A DNA stretch of 64,000 bases. Source: Dendrolimus kikuchii (taxonomy: Eukaryota > Arthropoda > Insecta > Lepidoptera > Lasiocampidae). Positions 40,424-50,772 of the stretch are shown piece by piece (within the stretch, counting starts at the first letter, position 1; each line of letters begins with the position of its first letter). The stretch is from NCBI GenBank assembly GCA_019925095.2, contig CM034392.1, positions 25,672,387 to 25,736,386 of the forward strand, in the 5' to 3' direction. The position numbers were made by a program, and so were the translations under genes. Under the pieces are notes generated by a model. The model made no database searches. It saw only the letters and a program-made list of their open reading frames with translations, and was not told the DNA's origin.

Positions 40424-40503
40424 GGCCTTACTTATAATCGTTTCTTAAATTTAAAGAAAAACAACAGGTAATACACGTTTATAAGTAGTATATAAGTAAG
40501 GCC
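40424..40503. mobile_element. MITE, internally deleted (GGCCTTACTTATAA ends)
   Basis: GGCCTTACTTATAATCG at the left and TATATAAGTAAGGCC at the right are inverted. The longer relative is at 58907-59663. Confidence 0.65.
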
Positions 40504-40566
40504 GATAGTGATTAAATAGAAACGGAGTAACAGTTCAATGATGAGTAATTTTCTGACCGGTGACCT

Positions 40567-40836
40567 TTTTTTTTTTTTGGCCAGGGGAAATCCGTTTGAG
40601 GACTAAGCCGCGACAGGCACAGAAGCCTGGGGGAATAATTCGCGACCCGTCGCCAGATCGGGGGTGGCACTAGCGCGCCCAGTCAAAACTGGTGTCACGC
40701 TATTGCCACTCCCCAGTTAGGGATACCCACTAAAACCCCTGGGTGTTCCGTCCTGCGCCTTATGCCAGGGCTACGGGTAATTGGGATTCCCGGCTCCGCA
40801 TGCCCTGGCAGGCGTGGGCCTCCCTCACGAGGCCTC
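40567..40836 (-). repeat. Extra copy of the R1 3' UTR end
   Basis: Matches 40855-41110 (AGGGGAAATCCGTTTGAGGA, CAGATCGGGGGTGGCACTAG, AACCCCTGGGTGTTCCGTCC) and stops at GAGGCCTC where the second T-run begins. Confidence 0.9.
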
Positions 40837-41307
40837 TTTTTTTTTTTTTTTTTTGCCAGGGGAAATCCGTTTGAGGACTAAGCCGCGACAGGCACAGAAG
40901 CCTGGGGGGATGTTCGCGACCCGTGTGAGTGTGGGATTCGCCAGATCGGGGGTGGCACTAGCGTGCCCAGTCAGAACTGGTGCCACGCTATTGCCACTCC
41001 CCAGTTAGGGATACCCACTAAAACCCCTGGGTGTTCCGTCCTGCGCCTTATGCCAGGGCTACGGGAAATGGGCTGCCCGACTCCGCGGTGCCCTGGCAGG
41101 CGTGGGCCCCCCTCACTGGGCCTCTTCCTATGCCAGGGGACGTATCCCCCGGCTACAACTTGGTCTATTCCATGCGTGGGGCGGTCTGTAACGCGCCCCA
41201 CGGGAAGAGAGATGAGCGCGCGCGGAACACTCGCGCTCTCATCTCGACGGTATGTGCGGGTGAGTGAGAACCCCTATACCCCTAGGGGCCCCACCCGCGC
41301 CGCCCGC

Positions 41308-43827
41308 TTACGGTGGCCGAAGGTCGAACTCGGACCTCCGGCGTCGGCGCGTCCTCCTTTGGCGGGAGCGGAGCAAGGACGTACGCTCACGCTCCCGCTC
41401 CGCCTCCTCCTTCGCAAACATAACGTGCTCGCAAAAGGAGGAGACGGCGTCCCATCCGGTGCGGCTCCCGACCATGGTGCGAACCACGGCCGGGAGCGAT
41501 AGGTCGAATCCGGTGAAGGCGACGAGCTGTCGGCGCTGCTCCGTCCATGCAGGACATCGCTGTAGGGTATGCAGCGCCGTATCCTCGTCGCCTGTGTCGC
41601 AATGGTGGCACCCTGACGTCGGCTCGCGGCCGAGGCGACACAGGTACCTCCCGAAGCAGCCGTGCCCCGAGAGGACCTGCGTCAGCCTGAACGTCAGGGT
41701 GCCGTGAGTTCGTCCAATCCAATCCGGCAGGACGGGCCTCACCGCCTCGATGGTGGCGGGGCCCGCGCTGGGGCGTCTGAGGCGATCTTCCCAGACTCCC
41801 ACGGCGACCTGGCAGAGCTCCGACCTGCACGCCTCGATTTCGCGAGGCGCGGGTCTGGTGCCCCTGGCCAGGGCCTCTTTGCGCCACACGTACAGTGACG
41901 CCAGGACCCTGGCTTCCAGGTCCCATGGGAGGGATCCGGCGAGTAGCGAGGCCACTTCAAAGGACACCGTACGGTATCCCCTTATTGCCCTGACGGCCAT
42001 TATGCGCTGTGCTTGACGCAGTAGCGGAGCGTTTTTGGCCGTCAGGCGATCCGCCCATACAGGGGCCCCGTAGAGGGCCATCGACCGTACGATGCCTTCG
42101 AAGAGTTTTCGGCACGTGGCGTTCGGCCCCCCGATGTTGGGGAGCAAGCGCGACAGCGCACCCGCTGCCCCCTTGAGTCTGGGGAGCAGCTGCCGAAAAT
42201 GTGCCGAAAAATCCCACCGGCTATCGAGGACCAATCCAAGGTATTTCATGGTCTTCCCGATGCCGATGCGGATGCCTCCTACTATAATAGCAGTGTCTGG
42301 AGGTGGACGGTTTCGAGGACCGTGAAAGAACACGGCCTCGGTCTTCTGAAGCGCCACCTCCAGTCCAAGACGCCGGATCCTGCCTACTACTAAGGACACC
42401 CCAGCCGTGCCTAGAAGGCACGCCTGCCGGTGGGTCCTCCCTCGTGCTGCGATCAGGGTATCATCCGCGTAGCATATGATGCTGACGCCAGGGAGGACCC
42501 TGCTGCGTAACGTCCAGTCGTATGCGATGTTCCACAGGAGGGGACCAAGAACCGACCCCTGTGGAACACCGCACACCATGGCTCGCCGATTCCATCCCTC
42601 GTGGACCGGGTAAATGACGGCTCGTTCATTTAAATAATCCCCGACTATTCGGCGGAGGTAGGACGGCACCCCGAAATACCGGAGTGCCTCCATGATGCAA
42701 GGCCAGGGCAAGGAATTAAAGGCGTTGGCGATGTCAAGAGACACCGCCAATAATACCTCGCCCCGGGAGACTGCTTCCTCCGCCAGGCTTCTCAGGCGCA
42801 TTACAGCGTCGATTGTGGAGCGCCCCGTGCGGAAACCGAACTGGTTGTCCGCCAGGTCCGGCCCCGTCGTCGATAAGTGCTGGACGAGGCGGTCGACGAT
42901 GATACGCTCGAAGAGCTTTCCAACCTCGTCCAGCAGCACAATGGGCCGGTAGGCGGACGGTGAGTCCGCAGGGCGCCCCTCCTTACGCAGCAGGACCAGC
43001 TTTCCGGTCTTCCACCGTTGCGGAAACTGGCCCTGCTCCAGACATGCGCCGAAAAGCCTCATCAGTCGGGGTTCGAGGGCGTCGTAGGACAAAACCCACG
43101 CACGCCCTGGAATGCCGTCGAGGCCGGGGGCGGCGTTCTTAGCCTTTAGCCGTAGCATAGCCACCCCCAGCTCTACCCGGTCCACGGTGGGCACAGGGTC
43201 TCTATCCGCGCTGGGCTCCGCCTCTGGCGGGGCCATTGCAGGAGGCACGTGCTCAGCCCTTGAAGGGAACAGAGCGCCAACCACGTCACGTAGTGTGTCC
43301 CTGGGGAGAGACTCGGTTAGCGGGGGCGCCCAGGCACGGAGCTTGTTCCGTGCCATCTTGAAAGGGCGCCCCCAAGGGTCTTGGTTTAGGCTTTCCAAGA
43401 GCTCCCCCCAGGCCGCGTTCTTCGCATCGCGGATTGCGACGCGTAGGTTCTTCCTGGCGCTTCTGTACCCCTCGTACAGCTGAGCCTCTACGGCCGCTGC
43501 GTCTGCTGCACAGCGTAGCCGTCGTCTGTGTCGGGTGTACTGGCGGTGCGCGCTATTGCACGCGCGCCTTAGCCCCTCGAGTACGGGGCTCCACCAGTAC
43601 ACCTTTCGGAAAGGTCGGAATCGACCCCTCCTCGGCATCGCCGCATCGCAGACGCCTGTGACGAGCGACCGTAGGTTATCTGCCTCCTGCTCAACATTTA
43701 CGTCGGGAGGGTTCGCATCGGGCCCTGATGCCCAGGTGGCGACGATCAGGGCCTCCTTGAACACCTCCCGATCCAACTTTTTCAATGCCCAGCGCGGACA
43801 GTCCGGGGACGCTTCCCCGTGTGCCAA
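41308..43827 (-). CDS. R1-clade LINE ORF2 fragment: RT with C-terminal zinc knuckle (839 aa)
   Basis: RT of a non-LTR retrotransposon, which would copy its RNA onto a nicked target in the nucleus. In order: an N-terminal linker (1-230), PSAYRPIVLLDEVGKLFE (290-307), the palm motif AVSLDIANAFNSLP (361-374), GVPQGSVLGPLLWN (420-433), the active site CYADDTLI (452-459), and a C-terminal C740-x2-C743-x9-H753-x4-C758 finger. The tail is a basic Arg-rich stretch (825-831). The frame is open throughout and all RT motifs are present, so the insertion is young or recently active. The N-terminal AP-endonuclease is absent, so this copy cannot mobilise alone. The Met used is simply the first in the truncated frame; homology starts upstream (R-W-A-L-K-K-L-D). 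High GC contrasts with its surroundings. Confidence 0.9.
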   Translation of the reverse strand: MAHGEASPDCPRWALKKLDREVFKEALIVATWASGPDANPPDVNVEQEADNLRSLVTGVCDAAMPRRGRFRPFRKVYWWSPVLEGLRRACNSAHRQYTRHRRRLRCAADAAAVEAQLYEGYRSARKNLRVAIRDAKNAAWGELLESLNQDPWGRPFKMARNKLRAWAPPLTESLPRDTLRDVVGALFPSRAEHVPPAMAPPEAEPSADRDPVPTVDRVELGVAMLRLKAKNAAPGLDGIPGRAWVLSYDALEPRLMRLFGACLEQGQFPQRWKTGKLVLLRKEGRPADSPSAYRPIVLLDEVGKLFERIIVDRLVQHLSTTGPDLADNQFGFRTGRSTIDAVMRLRSLAEEAVSRGEVLLAVSLDIANAFNSLPWPCIMEALRYFGVPSYLRRIVGDYLNERAVIYPVHEGWNRRAMVCGVPQGSVLGPLLWNIAYDWTLRSRVLPGVSIICYADDTLIAARGRTHRQACLLGTAGVSLVVGRIRRLGLEVALQKTEAVFFHGPRNRPPPDTAIIVGGIRIGIGKTMKYLGLVLDSRWDFSAHFRQLLPRLKGAAGALSRLLPNIGGPNATCRKLFEGIVRSMALYGAPVWADRLTAKNAPLLRQAQRIMAVRAIRGYRTVSFEVASLLAGSLPWDLEARVLASLYVWRKEALARGTRPAPREIEACRSELCQVAVGVWEDRLRRPSAGPATIEAVRPVLPDWIGRTHGTLTFRLTQVLSGHGCFGRYLCRLGREPTSGCHHCDTGDEDTALHTLQRCPAWTEQRRQLVAFTGFDLSLPAVVRTMVGSRTGWDAVSSFCEHVMFAKEEAERERERTSLLRSRQRRTRRRRRSEFDLRPP

Positions 43828-43887
43828 CCGCGGTCGGAGGGGGTGAAGACCGCGGGGGCACCCCCTGGGGGAGGTGACCGGTGACCT

Positions 43888-44145
43888 ACCCCAAGTTGTT
43901 TTAGTTCAAATACAACCACATACTGGACCGAACTTGGATATATATTCGGCTAATAAAAATGTAAGTTACTAGAATGTCTTAGTTGAAAGTTTCGAACTCA
44001 TTTTCATATTTGCAGTGCCGGATTCTGACCAGCAAAACAAATCCACAACTCACTGTGTAATAGTTACGTAGTGGCTGCATTAATGTGCATATAAATAGGA
44101 GACGGAAGCTCTAGATGCGGCATCCAATTTTACTGAAGTCCGAAT
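43888..44145. other. No gene seen
   Basis: Short AT-rich gap between the R1 element and family D. Confidence 0.4.
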
Positions 44146-44438
44146 ACATACATACATACATAACTTCACGCCAGTTCCCTTGCGGGGTAGGCACGAACAA
44201 CAGAGCGCCATTTAGGCTTATTGTTACACACCTCACTTGCTTCTTTGACATTCATAACTCTTGTCATGCACACTCGTCTGTTCTTAAGGCTCCCGACGTC
44301 ACCTTCTGCTAGTACACGATCAATTTGATCATGGAAGGTGTGTCGTGGCCTTCTACGACTTCTGCATCCATCCACTTTTGCATTGTATATCTGTTTAGTC
44401 ATTCTTTCATCATGCATTCTTTCCACATGCCCGATAAT
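44146..44438 (-). mobile_element. Family D LINE 3' end
   Basis: CATACATACATACATAACTT to CCACATGCCCGATAATATG. The reverse frame shows QIDRVLAEGDVGSLKNRR. Confidence 0.85.
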
Positions 44439-45064
44439 ATGTACTACATACATACATATTATCACGCCTTTTTCCCATAGGGGTGGGCAGAGACTATAGA
44501 TCTCCACTTGCGACGATCCTGACAAACAACTTTCGCTTCATCTACTTTCATTAACCTCTTCATACATGCACGTTTATTTGATATGCTTTTTACCTGACCT
44601 CGTTTTAACACTTCTGTTATTTGATCATGGTGTGTACGTCGTGGTCTACCGGTACCAACTCTACCATTCACAATACTGTCATACACATGCCCAAACCACC
44701 TTAACATTCCTTTTTCAACTCTTGTTATTACATCTTCTTTCAATCCACAACGTTCCCTTATTACACTATTCCGTATCATATCATTCATGCTTACCTCACA
44801 TATACTTCTCAAAGCTCTCATTTCAACTGCATTTATTCTACTTTCATGCTTCTTCTGCCACACCCAACTTTCACTGCCGTACATTAGTGTTGGCACCAAC
44901 ACCCCTTGATGGACAGCCAAACGTGCCTTTACAGACACTTTTTGGCTTTTCATGAAAGAGTTTAGCGCTCCATTCACCTTATTACCTGCAATTACTCTTC
45001 TTTCGGTGTCACTTTCATGTTTTCCGTCCCTAGTAAACATGCACCCCACCGATTTTGCACCGAA
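44439..45064 (-). pseudogene. RTE-type LINE ORF2 C-terminal fragment (195 aa), relative of family D
   Basis: The minus frame reads FGAKSVGCMFTRDGKHES, MYGSESWVWQKKHESRIN, EMRALRSICEVSMNDMIRNS, MLRWFGHVYDSIVNGRVG, RPRRTHHDQITEVLKRGQVK and ends RKWRSIVSAHPYGKKA. It has the same order as family D (Y-G-S-E, M-R-A-L, M-L-R-W-F-G-H-V, R-P-R-x-T-x-H-D-Q-I, A-x-P) but is clearly diverged, so it is a sister family. It is uninterrupted for 195 codons. The RT catalytic core is missing. A TATG-type tail lies at its left end, where family D adjoins. Confidence 0.85.
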
Positions 45065-45194
45065 TAACTAAGCCAGAATATAAATAAGAATACACAAACT
45101 AATTTCCATTTACCACTGCATTCCGCATAATACTAGTTTTGTCAAACGTCAAGTTTATGTCATAAGCTCTTTACTGTACAATAAGGTACATGAT

Positions 45195-45493
45195 ATTTTA
45201 TTGCAGGAGTTCAGCAGACAGGCAGACGGCCCACTGGATGGAAAGCGGTTACCATCGCCTACGGACATTTGCAACACCAAAGGTGCTACAAATGCGCTGC
45301 TGCAATTTTTAAGTGAGTCTGGAACCTGGTCACTAATGCCGGAACACAACTCAAAGTTGTTATGGCGGCATGCTATAGACCAGGGATGGTAGCCATCCAG
45401 TGGGGCAAATGCTCTACCACCGGGCTGTGGGTTGTTTAGTCGCCTCTTACGACAAGCCGCCCGGCCGCAAGAAATTGTATTCTTTCTCCGTTC
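45195..45493 (-). repeat. Family A repeat, 5' end lost at the R1-like element
   Basis: TATTTTATTGCAGGAGTTCA to GTATTCTTTCTCCGTTC. The last 10 or so bases are replaced by the start of the R1-type 3' UTR (TTTGGACACCATCC). Confidence 0.85.
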
Positions 45494-48310
45494 TTTGGAC
45501 ACCATCCTCGGGTCCTTCGGGGGAAGGGCCAAAATGCAGGCATAAGGCCTGCATCGAGGGTGTGTGGGACTCTCAGCGACCGGTCCTCCACGCTGGCTTC
45601 TAAAACGAAGTTGTCGCGAGAAACGGTCGCCAAACTACCCACTAAACCTAAACCTGCGCCCCATTTATAGCGCTTTTACGGGGCGTCATGGGATCTTGTA
45701 CAGAGTAACTGCACCATGACGCCCCTACACCCTGTAACTGGGTCACCCCGGGGAGCAGAGTGACCCACTTCGTACAGCAGGGGGGGGAAGTCCGCTGTCG
45801 CCCCCGTGACAGCGGCCCCCTGTGACGGTAATTATGGGAGGAGAAGATGCGCGTAGCGGCGCCTGCGACCGCCGGTCCGCCTCCTGCGGATGGGGTCCGC
45901 GTACGCGTCCTCCTCCCTCGCTCTTTCAGCGGCCTCCTTCTGCGACATGACGGATTCGCAGAAGGAGGAGACCGCAAGCCAAGATTGTTGACCCTGGAGC
46001 ATCGCTTCGACCATGCTACGAAGCGAGCTCACAGGGCCAACGACGTTCTCTAGGAGGGCCCTTTGGGGTCCCCAAGCGGCGCACTCCACGAGCGTGTGAA
46101 ACGCCGTGTCTTGGAGTGCGCCGCACTCGTGGCAAGACGGGGAAGGTTCCCGCCCAACTATTTGGTGCAGATACTTACCAAAGCAACCGTGCCCGGTAAG
46201 TATCTGCACCATCCTGAACGTCAAGGTCCCGCATTTCCGCGAGACCCAACGAGCCAGGTGGGGCCGGATTGCCTCCACCGTCACGATTCCAGCTTCTGGG
46301 GACCCCAGGTCCCTCTGCCAAGAGCGGATCAGGGCCTCGGTCGCCTGGGCCCTGATCATTCTAGTTTCTGCCGGGCACGGCACCTCTCCTCTCGCCCGTG
46401 CATCCTGCCGGGAGCGGTACACTGCTGCGAGCACCTCCGCCTGGAGATTCCAGGGCGGATCACCCGCCAGCAGTGTTGCCGCCGTCCACGACACAGTACG
46501 GTACCCTCGAATGGACCTCACCGCCAGGACCCTCTGAGCTCGCCTCAGCAGAGTCCTGTTTTGCCGGTGAAGTGCATGAATCCATACGGGGGCCCCGTAC
46601 AATGCCATACTCCGGAGGATGCCAGCGTACAACTTCCTTGTCGCCGCGCCCGGCCCTCCCACGTTCGGAAGGAGCCTGGCCAGGGCGGCAGCGGATTTAA
46701 TTAACCTCGGGGCGAGCTGGGTGAAATGGGCCCCGAAGTTCCATTTACCATCTAGTACAAGCCCCAGATATTTCATCTGGGGCTTGACCGCTACCGCAAC
46801 ACCTTGGACGACGATGCGCGCGTCCCGGGGTGCACGTCTATGTGGTCTATGGAACATGAGGGCCTCTGTTTTTTCAGGAGAGACCCTCAGGCCAAGACGC
46901 CGGATTCGTTCGACCACCAACGCCGTTCCGGCGTCGGCGAGTGCCATAGACTCTTCATAGGTTCCGCCCCGGGCCGTGACGAGGGTGTCGTCTGCAAAGC
47001 AGAGCACCCCCATCCCGGGCAGTACTGGCTCGCGGAGGAGCCAGTCGTAGCCGATGTTCCACAGGATCGGACCCAGCACCGACCCTTGTGGAACGCCGCA
47101 CGCGACGCGTCGTCTTCCTATAACCTGGCCAGTTCGGCCGCCCTCCCAGAGGATGTACCTGTCCTGGAGGTAGGCCTCCAACAGCCTCGTGAGATACGGG
47201 GGGACTCCGTGGGACAGGAGCCCTGCCCTTATTGTCTCGTGAGGGAGACTGTTGAAGGCGTTCTTGATATCAAGAGAGACCGCCAGGACGGACTCCTTCA
47301 TGTGATCCGCCTCTCTCGTGAGGCTCCGTAGCGCGTTCAGGGCGTCCAGTGTCGAACGTCCCACCCTGAAACCATATTGAGCCTCAGAGAGCCCAGGCCC
47401 ATTGGTGTCCAAATGACGAACGAGGCGACCGGCCAGGATCTTCTCAAAGACCTTGGCCGCCTCGTTAAGCAAGATGATGGGCCTGTAGGCGGATGGATCG
47501 TCGGGAGGGCGACCCTCCTTCGGAAGCAGGCATAGCCGGCCCTCCTTCCACTGCTTCGGGAACACGCCTGACCTGATACAGGTATTGAAAAGTTCCCGAA
47601 GCTGGCCGCGTAGGTGTTTAGCGGCCAGAAAGAGGACTCGGCCCGGGACCCCGTCAGGTCCCGGCGCTGTCTTTCGGCCCCGGAGGCGCTCCAGGGCCAC
47701 TTCTAATTCTTCTTCGGAGACGAGGGGAGGCTCCATCTCCGAATGAACGGGGTGTGGAGGATTCATTTCTGGGGGAGTGAAGGCTCCCGGGTCTGGGAAG
47801 AGTCCGTCTATAACGGAGCTAAGGACCCCCTCTTCGAGCGACGCTGTGACCGGAATGGTGCAAGCCCGCATCGTTTTACGGGCCATCCGGTACGGACGCC
47901 CCCAGGGGTCCCCATCGAGGCTCTTTAGCATCTCTTCCCGGCACCGGGTCTTCGACTGGATGATGGCCAGTCGAAGAGCCTTTTTGGCAGCCCGATGCTC
48001 CCCGATAAGACGATTTTCCTCCACATAGTCCGGAGGTAGTCGGCTCCGACGGCGTTTGAGGGACCGGCGTGCTCTGAAGGCTGCCTCCCTCAGGTCACCG
48101 ATCTCGGCGGTCCACCAATAGACCGCCTTACGCTGTGGAGGCCGACGTGACCGAGGCATCGCAGATCCTTACGAGGGTTCTGCTCATGCGCTCTGCCAGT
48201 ACCTCCGGACCCCCGGAACTAATTGGATTGACCCAGCTCTGGACGATTGCCATCTCCTCAGCTAGCTCTGGATCGAGCCGGCCGAGGGCCCAGCGCGGAA
48301 ACCGGCCGTG
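45494..48310 (-). mobile_element. Second R1-clade LINE, 5'-truncated
   Basis: Reads leftward: N-terminal remnant (48305-48160), RT ORF (48159-45832), 3' UTR (45831-45494) with GCGCTATAAATGGGGCGC, GGTAGTTTGGCGACCG and GAGTCCCACACACCC. The UTR blocks are shared with the fragment at 9118-9349. No poly-A is clear at the left boundary with family A. No target-site duplication was found. Confidence 0.8.
45832..48159 (-). CDS. R1-clade LINE ORF2 fragment: RT with zinc knuckle (775 aa)
   Basis: Same architecture as the 839-aa ORF at 41308-43827 but a different family. It shows PSAYRPIILLNEAAKVFEKI (223-242), AVSLDIKNAFNSLP (293-306), CGVPQGSVLGPILWN (354-368), the active site CFADDTLV (387-394, Phe in place of Tyr) and a C-H-E-C...H...C finger. 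The first codons MPRSRR are preceded, in another frame, by RFPRWALGRLDPELAEEM and VRICDAS, which match residues 11-62 of the other ORF. A single frameshift therefore lies near 48155-48165 and the Met start is artificial. No AP-endonuclease or ORF1 is present. RT motifs are complete, but the frameshift and truncation make autonomy impossible. Confidence 0.9.
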   Translation of the reverse strand: MPRSRRPPQRKAVYWWTAEIGDLREAAFRARRSLKRRRSRLPPDYVEENRLIGEHRAAKKALRLAIIQSKTRCREEMLKSLDGDPWGRPYRMARKTMRACTIPVTASLEEGVLSSVIDGLFPDPGAFTPPEMNPPHPVHSEMEPPLVSEEELEVALERLRGRKTAPGPDGVPGRVLFLAAKHLRGQLRELFNTCIRSGVFPKQWKEGRLCLLPKEGRPPDDPSAYRPIILLNEAAKVFEKILAGRLVRHLDTNGPGLSEAQYGFRVGRSTLDALNALRSLTREADHMKESVLAVSLDIKNAFNSLPHETIRAGLLSHGVPPYLTRLLEAYLQDRYILWEGGRTGQVIGRRRVACGVPQGSVLGPILWNIGYDWLLREPVLPGMGVLCFADDTLVTARGGTYEESMALADAGTALVVERIRRLGLRVSPEKTEALMFHRPHRRAPRDARIVVQGVAVAVKPQMKYLGLVLDGKWNFGAHFTQLAPRLIKSAAALARLLPNVGGPGAATRKLYAGILRSMALYGAPVWIHALHRQNRTLLRRAQRVLAVRSIRGYRTVSWTAATLLAGDPPWNLQAEVLAAVYRSRQDARARGEVPCPAETRMIRAQATEALIRSWQRDLGSPEAGIVTVEAIRPHLARWVSRKCGTLTFRMVQILTGHGCFGKYLHQIVGREPSPSCHECGALQDTAFHTLVECAAWGPQRALLENVVGPVSSLRSMVEAMLQGQQSWLAVSSFCESVMSQKEAAERAREEDAYADPIRRRRTGGRRRRYAHLLLP

Positions 48311-48502
48311 ACCGCGTGATCAAACTCCCAACCCTATCCAACCTCAACCAACATTTTCCTACAGAGTAAAAACCATTCGCGTTCAATAAGTAGTTAGTAA
48401 TCAGTAGGTAAAACTGTAAATAATTTTCAAATAAAGTAAAATAAAAAAAGGCAATTGACTCGGGCATATCTCGTTCGCCCGAGCTAGAAAATCAGACAAC
48501 AA
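48311..48502. other. No gene seen
   Basis: AT-rich flank; unassigned. Confidence 0.4.
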
Positions 48503-48775
48503 AAAAAAAACTCCTGTCTGTTTGTTCCGTTTTCACGGAAAAACTACGAGGTCCGTTTGGCTGAAACTCAGTATATATATAATTTCGATGCCGAAGATGA
48601 GCATAGGATACTTTTTATCCCGAAAAATGGTGTAGTTTCCGGGATAAAAGTATATTTGTCTCTCTGTTTGTTATGTTTCTACGGCAAAACTGTTGGACCG
48701 ATTTAGCTGAAATTCGGTATATATATAACTTTAATACCGAAGGTGGACAAGGGATACTTTTCATCCTGGATAATG
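48503..48775 (+). repeat. RTE-type LINE tail with internal duplication
   Basis: Two units of about 145 bases: GTTTGTTCCGTTTTCACGG / GGGATAAAAGTATATTTGTC and GTTTGTTATGTTTCTACGG / GGATACTTTTCATCC. Reverse relatives lie in the nested relic at 12240-12430. Confidence 0.55.
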
Positions 48776-48939
48776 CAATAGATTTATGTAAAAGTTATAG
48801 TTTAAGTTTTGTTTTTTTTTCTGTAATTTTGTGTAATATTATATACAATCTACCAATTAACGTTAGGCTTTTTAATACGCTTTTATTAGCTTCATACGTA
48901 ATTAGTATGTATGTATGTTAGTATGTAACGGAATCTTTC

Positions 48940-49215
48940 AAGTTAAATTTGATCAACTTCCCGGTTTCCGATTGAGCTGAAATTTTGCACGTATGTGTAT
49001 ATCGCGTGACAATGCAATAATATGGTACCATGGAGCTGATCTGATGATGGATTCGGAAGGAGGTCATAGGAATTTCTGTACTAAACAAGATAGACCCATC
49101 GTGTTTGGGCTCGTTTTACTTGTCTTGGCTAGCACTCTGCTGCTACATGATATGCAGGATCTCAAAAGCTTGTATTTAAAAACCTTTTTAAAAAAGCTTA
49201 TTTTTACGTAACGTT
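48940..49215 (+). repeat. RTE-type LINE tail relic
   Basis: CGATTGAGCTGAAATTTTGC, GTGACAATGCAATAATATGG, GAGCTGATCTGATGATGG and GTGTTTGGGCTCG. The 72-aa ORF here is read through this tail and is not a gene. Confidence 0.55.
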
Positions 49216-49377
49216 CCATTTTATTATAAGAGCGTATTTAATTCTTTTTTCAAAGTTTCCACGGAGAAGGGAATTAAATCATTAAATAATCACTAAAAAA
49301 TTAATAATAAATAATAGTTTAGGTTTAGGGGTGCTTTTCAGGATATTATCAAAATAACCCTTCTACTCATATCTTTT

Positions 49378-49620
49378 GCCAGGTGGTAGGGCATTTGCCC
49401 GACTGGATGGCTACCAACCCTGGTTTAAAGTATGTCGCCATAACAACCTTGAGTTGTGTTCCGGCATTAGTGACCGGGTTCCAGTCTCCCTTAAGAGAGC
49501 AGCAGCGCATTTGTAGCACCTTTAGTGTTGCAAATGTCCATAGGCGATGGTAACCGCTTTCCAAAAAGTGGGCCGTCTGCCTGTCTGCTGAACTTCTGCA
49601 ATAAAAATAAAATAAAAAAA
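49378..49620 (+). repeat. Family A repeat, 5'-truncated class
   Basis: Starts GCCAGGTGGTAGGG, ends TTCTGCAATAAAAATAAAAT. Possible ATATCT-TT duplication at both ends (about 49368 and 49619). Confidence 0.85.
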
Positions 49621-50500
49621 ATATCTGTTCATAAAATATTTATAACTATTGATACCATGCTTCCACGCTTTTTTTACTTACTATAAAATCATTTTTTCCT
49701 ACACTAATTTTAATTCAAATTAATTAAAATTTATTTTCTACTTTTTAGTTGGATTTTATAAAAAGCGTATTTTTTAGTTTTTTTTAAACTATTATTTATT
49801 TATTTTAAGCCTGCTAAAGTGGGATCAGTGCCCAACACTGAACTGATGATATAGAAATAACACTTCCAGCGTACTCTACATCAGCAACAGTATTTATGAC
49901 TACTGCTTACCGCCACGTCCGGAGGGGGGGGTCACATAAAATTCTATCGCTCGGATTGTGCGCCGTTGATCCGTCTGCATCGAGTGGGGGGTCATAGTAC
50001 ATTATGACCCCCGTGCCCCCCACCCATTCAACCAATTACTGACCTAATAAAATGGGATTTGAAACTATATTGCATTGATGTGGCTTTGATGAGGTTTTGC
50101 TATTTATGGGAATTAGTGGTATGGGTGCTTTTTGGTTCAATGATCGCTTCATATATTATTATGAGGTTGGATTTGGGAGACGATCCTCCCAGTTTCTGTG
50201 TAAAGAATGAAGAATTGGAAATCAGTTAAGATCAATTCATATTATTCAGACGCAATACGCAATTCCTGACTTTTTGGATAGCTGCCTTCGACAACAACAA
50301 CGAGGCAATATAAGTAAACGTCATACGTCACATTAGCAGTGACAGATAAAACGTCACTTGCGAACTTCAAGTCACTTCATACTTGACTACTTCATTAATA
50401 TACGTTTAAAAATTTACCAGCGTAACGAATTTTTAAAAAACGAATCATACGAAATTTATAAGAGAAAACCTCTCATCATTTTGGATATCCTCCGTTCTTG
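49621..50500. other. No gene seen; G-rich hairpin inside
   Basis: AT-rich except 49915-50035, which is G/C-run-rich. GGGGGTCATA (49987-49996) pairs with TATGACCCCC (50003-50012). Confidence 0.45.
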
Positions 50501-50512
50501 TGTCTACACATA

Positions 50513-50772
50513 CATACATACATACATACATAACTTCACGCCAGTTCTCTTGCGGGGTAGGCACGAACAACAGAGCGCCATTTAGGTCCATTCTTACACA
50601 CCTCACTTGCTTCTTTGACATTCATAACTCTTGTCATGCACACTCATCTGTTCTTAAGGCTCCTGACATCACCCTCCGCTAGTACACGATCAATTTGATC
50701 ATGGAAGGTGTGTCGTGGCCTTCCACGACTTCTGCACCCATCCACTTTTGCATTGTATATCTGTTTAGTCGT
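50513..50772 (-). mobile_element. Family D LINE 3' end with 12-bp target-site duplication
   Basis: TGTCTACACATA at 50501-50512 and 50773-50784. Contains the D tail in reverse up to the CTGTTTAGTCG boundary. Confidence 0.9.

Larger units (their letters stand above)
40567..43874 (-). mobile_element. R1-clade LINE, 5'-truncated, with 13-bp target-site duplication
   Basis: TGACCGGTGACCT occurs at 40554-40566 and 43875-43887. The element reads leftward: truncated N-terminus, RT ORF (43827-41308), GC-rich 3' UTR and a poly-A seen as T-runs. Two T-runs exist (40565-40578 and 40837-40854). Between them lies a second, shorter copy of the 3' UTR. The endonuclease domain and ORF1 expected of R1 elements are missing. 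A 3'-UTR-only relative is at 18491. Confidence 0.9.

Noticed and set aside
40781..41707. Plus-strand ORFs up to 179 aa
   Set aside because: GC-rich shadow frames of the minus-strand R1 ORF and its 3' UTR; Arg/Pro/Ala-rich, with no motifs.
44166..44525. 119-aa ORF joining unrelated N-terminus to family D
   Set aside because: It reads across the junction of two LINE fragments, so it is a chimeric artefact.
46063..46704. 213-aa plus-strand ORF
   Set aside because: Antisense of the second R1 reverse transcriptase, whose motifs are clear on the minus strand.
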